Part shown: in pieces, positions 63,286 through 64,000 of the stretch | How the letters are laid out: each line of letters begins with the position of its first letter | Numbering within the stretch: position 1 is the first letter of the stretch | Source of the DNA: JAQAZP01 sp965531145 | GTDB taxonomy: Bacteria; Acidobacteriota; JAQAZP01 | DNA length: 64,000 nucleotides | Assembly: GCA_965531145.1 (NCBI GenBank) | Contig: CBESOE010000005.1 | Location: 26,319-90,318, forward strand | Direction: 5' to 3' | Notes under the pieces: model-generated | What the model was told of the DNA's origin: nothing | What the model saw: only the letters and a program-made list of their open reading frames with translations | Databases searched by the model: none | Translations under genes and position numbers: made by a program

Positions 63286-63659
63286 GCGTTCTCTCCCGGC
63301 TCATCGCGCTCGCCCTCGATCTGGCTGGCCATGATCTCGGCTTCTTGCAAGAGATCGGGCTCGAGCTTGGGGAGCCGGTCGATGAAATCCATGCTGCCGT
63401 GCCACACGGTCAACACGAAGACGATGTCGCCGACTACATCACCCACGAGCACGTGCTCGCGAACGCTGTAGAAGCGGAGGCGGCCGGTGTAGTCGTGGCG
63501 TCCCTTGAAGAGCGAGAGGTCGTCCGCCAGGCGGCCAAGAGCGGCGTCCTGATCCACCAGGTATTGGTCGGCGACCTGGCGGCCCCAACGCTCCACCGAG
63601 TAGCGGTCGATCGCGTCGATGTCGGTGAGAGCGCGATCGGTGAGGAGCAGCTTGCTCAT
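63282..63659 (-). CDS. parE: ParE/RelE-type toxin
   Basis: A 125-residue protein of the ParE/RelE fold: L-T-D-R-A-L-T-D-I-D-A-I-D-R-Y-S-V-E-R-W-G (N-terminal helices), a central A-L-G-R-L-A-D-D segment, then Y-T-G-R-L-R-F-Y-S-V-R-E-H-V-L-V-G-D-V and I-V-F-V-L-T-V-W-H-G-S-M-D-F. The ATG overlaps the antitoxin stop by 4 bases (ATGA). The C-terminal tail (about 25 acidic residues) is longer than in typical ParE. The expected activity is gyrase poisoning (ParE) or ribosome-dependent mRNA cleavage (RelE); sequence alone does not decide. Confidence 0.85.
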   Translation of the reverse strand: MSKLLLTDRALTDIDAIDRYSVERWGRQVADQYLVDQDAALGRLADDLSLFKGRHDYTGRLRFYSVREHVLVGDVVGDIVFVLTVWHGSMDFIDRLPKLEPDLLQEAEIMASQIEGERDEPGENA

Positions 63660-63919
63660 GAAGCTTCGCGTCCACCTCGATGCGCTTCGAGCATGGCGCG
63701 AAGGTCGCCGGTGTACTCGTGCGTGCGGCCGTCTCGAACGTCTGCGTAGCCTTCGAGCACCGCCTGGCGCAGTGCGGCCGCGTCTTGGCGGTCTTTCTTG
63801 CTGCGGATCAGGTCGCGGACGAACTCGCTCGGCGTCGAGAACAGCGTTCCGTCGCCCGAGTTCTCGTCGAGGAACGCGCGCAACTCGTCTGTGAGTGACA
63901 GGTTGATTGATCGTGCCAT
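63656..63919 (-). CDS. parD: ParD-family antitoxin (ribbon-helix-helix)
   Basis: An 87-residue antitoxin started at the ATG at 63919 (GGAGGTG upstream; the longer reading to 63985 lacks a site). The N-terminal ribbon-helix-helix is evident: A-R-S-I-N-L-S-L-T-D-E-L-R-A-F-L-D-E, then F-S-T-P-S-E-F-V-R-D-L-I-R. The C-terminal toxin-binding helix is A-L-R-Q-A-V-L-E-G-Y. It probably autoregulates the operon with the ParE-like toxin. Its promoter should lie in the AT-rich stretch 63920-64000, which contains ATATTGTCAAATATCG-like sequence. Confidence 0.9.
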   Translation of the reverse strand: MARSINLSLTDELRAFLDENSGDGTLFSTPSEFVRDLIRSKKDRQDAAALRQAVLEGYADVRDGRTHEYTGDLRAMLEAHRGGREAS

Positions 63920-64000
63920 GGGGCACCTCCGTGTTGATTCCTCTCCACTATGGCATGTGTGGCGAATATTGTCAAATATCGTCACAAATGTAATGTATAG

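Overview
The window is GC-rich, densely coded bacterial DNA with about 37 protein genes, one of them cut by the left edge. I see no rRNA, tRNA, CRISPR array, prophage or intact insertion sequence. The gene content fits a diderm, respiring or anaerobically versatile environmental bacterium: multiheme c/b cytochromes, a DUF5916 outer-membrane-type barrel, a heptosyltransferase-like GT9, large propeller-type two-component sensors, and extracellular FG-GAP/VCBS and BNR repeat proteins. The repeat style (GPHVRGW propellers, and an SDGAGG...AWEDYR motif in a gene remnant) recalls uncultured lineages such as Krumholzibacteriota/Eisenbacteria or related FCB or former deltaproteobacterial groups. This placement comes from memory of the repeat style and is uncertain.

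Layout. 1-4764: two convergent multiheme cytochrome c / membrane cytochrome b fusion proteins (17 complete heme motifs plus one split by the edge, and 11). 5214-15701: secreted proteins, including a peptidase C15-like domain fused to an FG-GAP propeller, a periplasmic metallo-beta-lactamase-fold/TPR protein, a DUF5916 protein, a scar made of two decayed gene fragments, a lipoprotein phosphodiesterase and a stand-alone FG-GAP propeller. 15867-20745: a nitronate monooxygenase-like flavoenzyme, a cytidylate-kinase-like protein, a 4Fe-4S protein, and a MinD-like ATPase followed by a J-domain/RodZ-type HTH fusion. 21019-29295: an M1-aminopeptidase-like protein with a destroyed zinc site, a Tat-exported DUF362 protein, a 1068-residue FG-GAP protein and mutY. 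29415-38546: a BNR/FG-GAP double-propeller protein, a LemA/DUF2207 pair and a propeller sensor with a PP2C (SpoIIE) output. 38552-46117: a class V aminotransferase, an Ntn-type C-N hydrolase, a sigma-54 activator with a degenerate GGDEF domain and an FAD-linked oxidase. 54217 to 46132 (minus strand): a tightly packed surface-glycan operon (two GT39, GT9, a flippase-like membrane protein and two DegT aminotransferases). 54595-60203: a propeller sensor kinase overlapping a hybrid response-regulator kinase. 60264-62250: the kynurenine-pathway pair kynU-tdo. 62322-63919: a monofunctional transglycosylase and a ParD-ParE toxin-antitoxin cassette followed by a truncated third ORF.

The most distinctive feature is one C-terminal propeller module of about 330 residues that appears in four otherwise unrelated secreted proteins and in one remnant. 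It always has the same architecture: an opening GPGPG strand, five calcium-type D-x-D-G/N-D-G loops and a closing C-terminal strand. Parts of it are nearly identical at the DNA level. It behaves like a mobile or shared sorting, display or scaffold domain placed on different catalytic or repeat domains. Other points worth checking are the pseudo-enzymes (M1-like without zinc histidines, J-domain without HPD, GGDEF with GGAIF) and several promoter/palindrome combinations.
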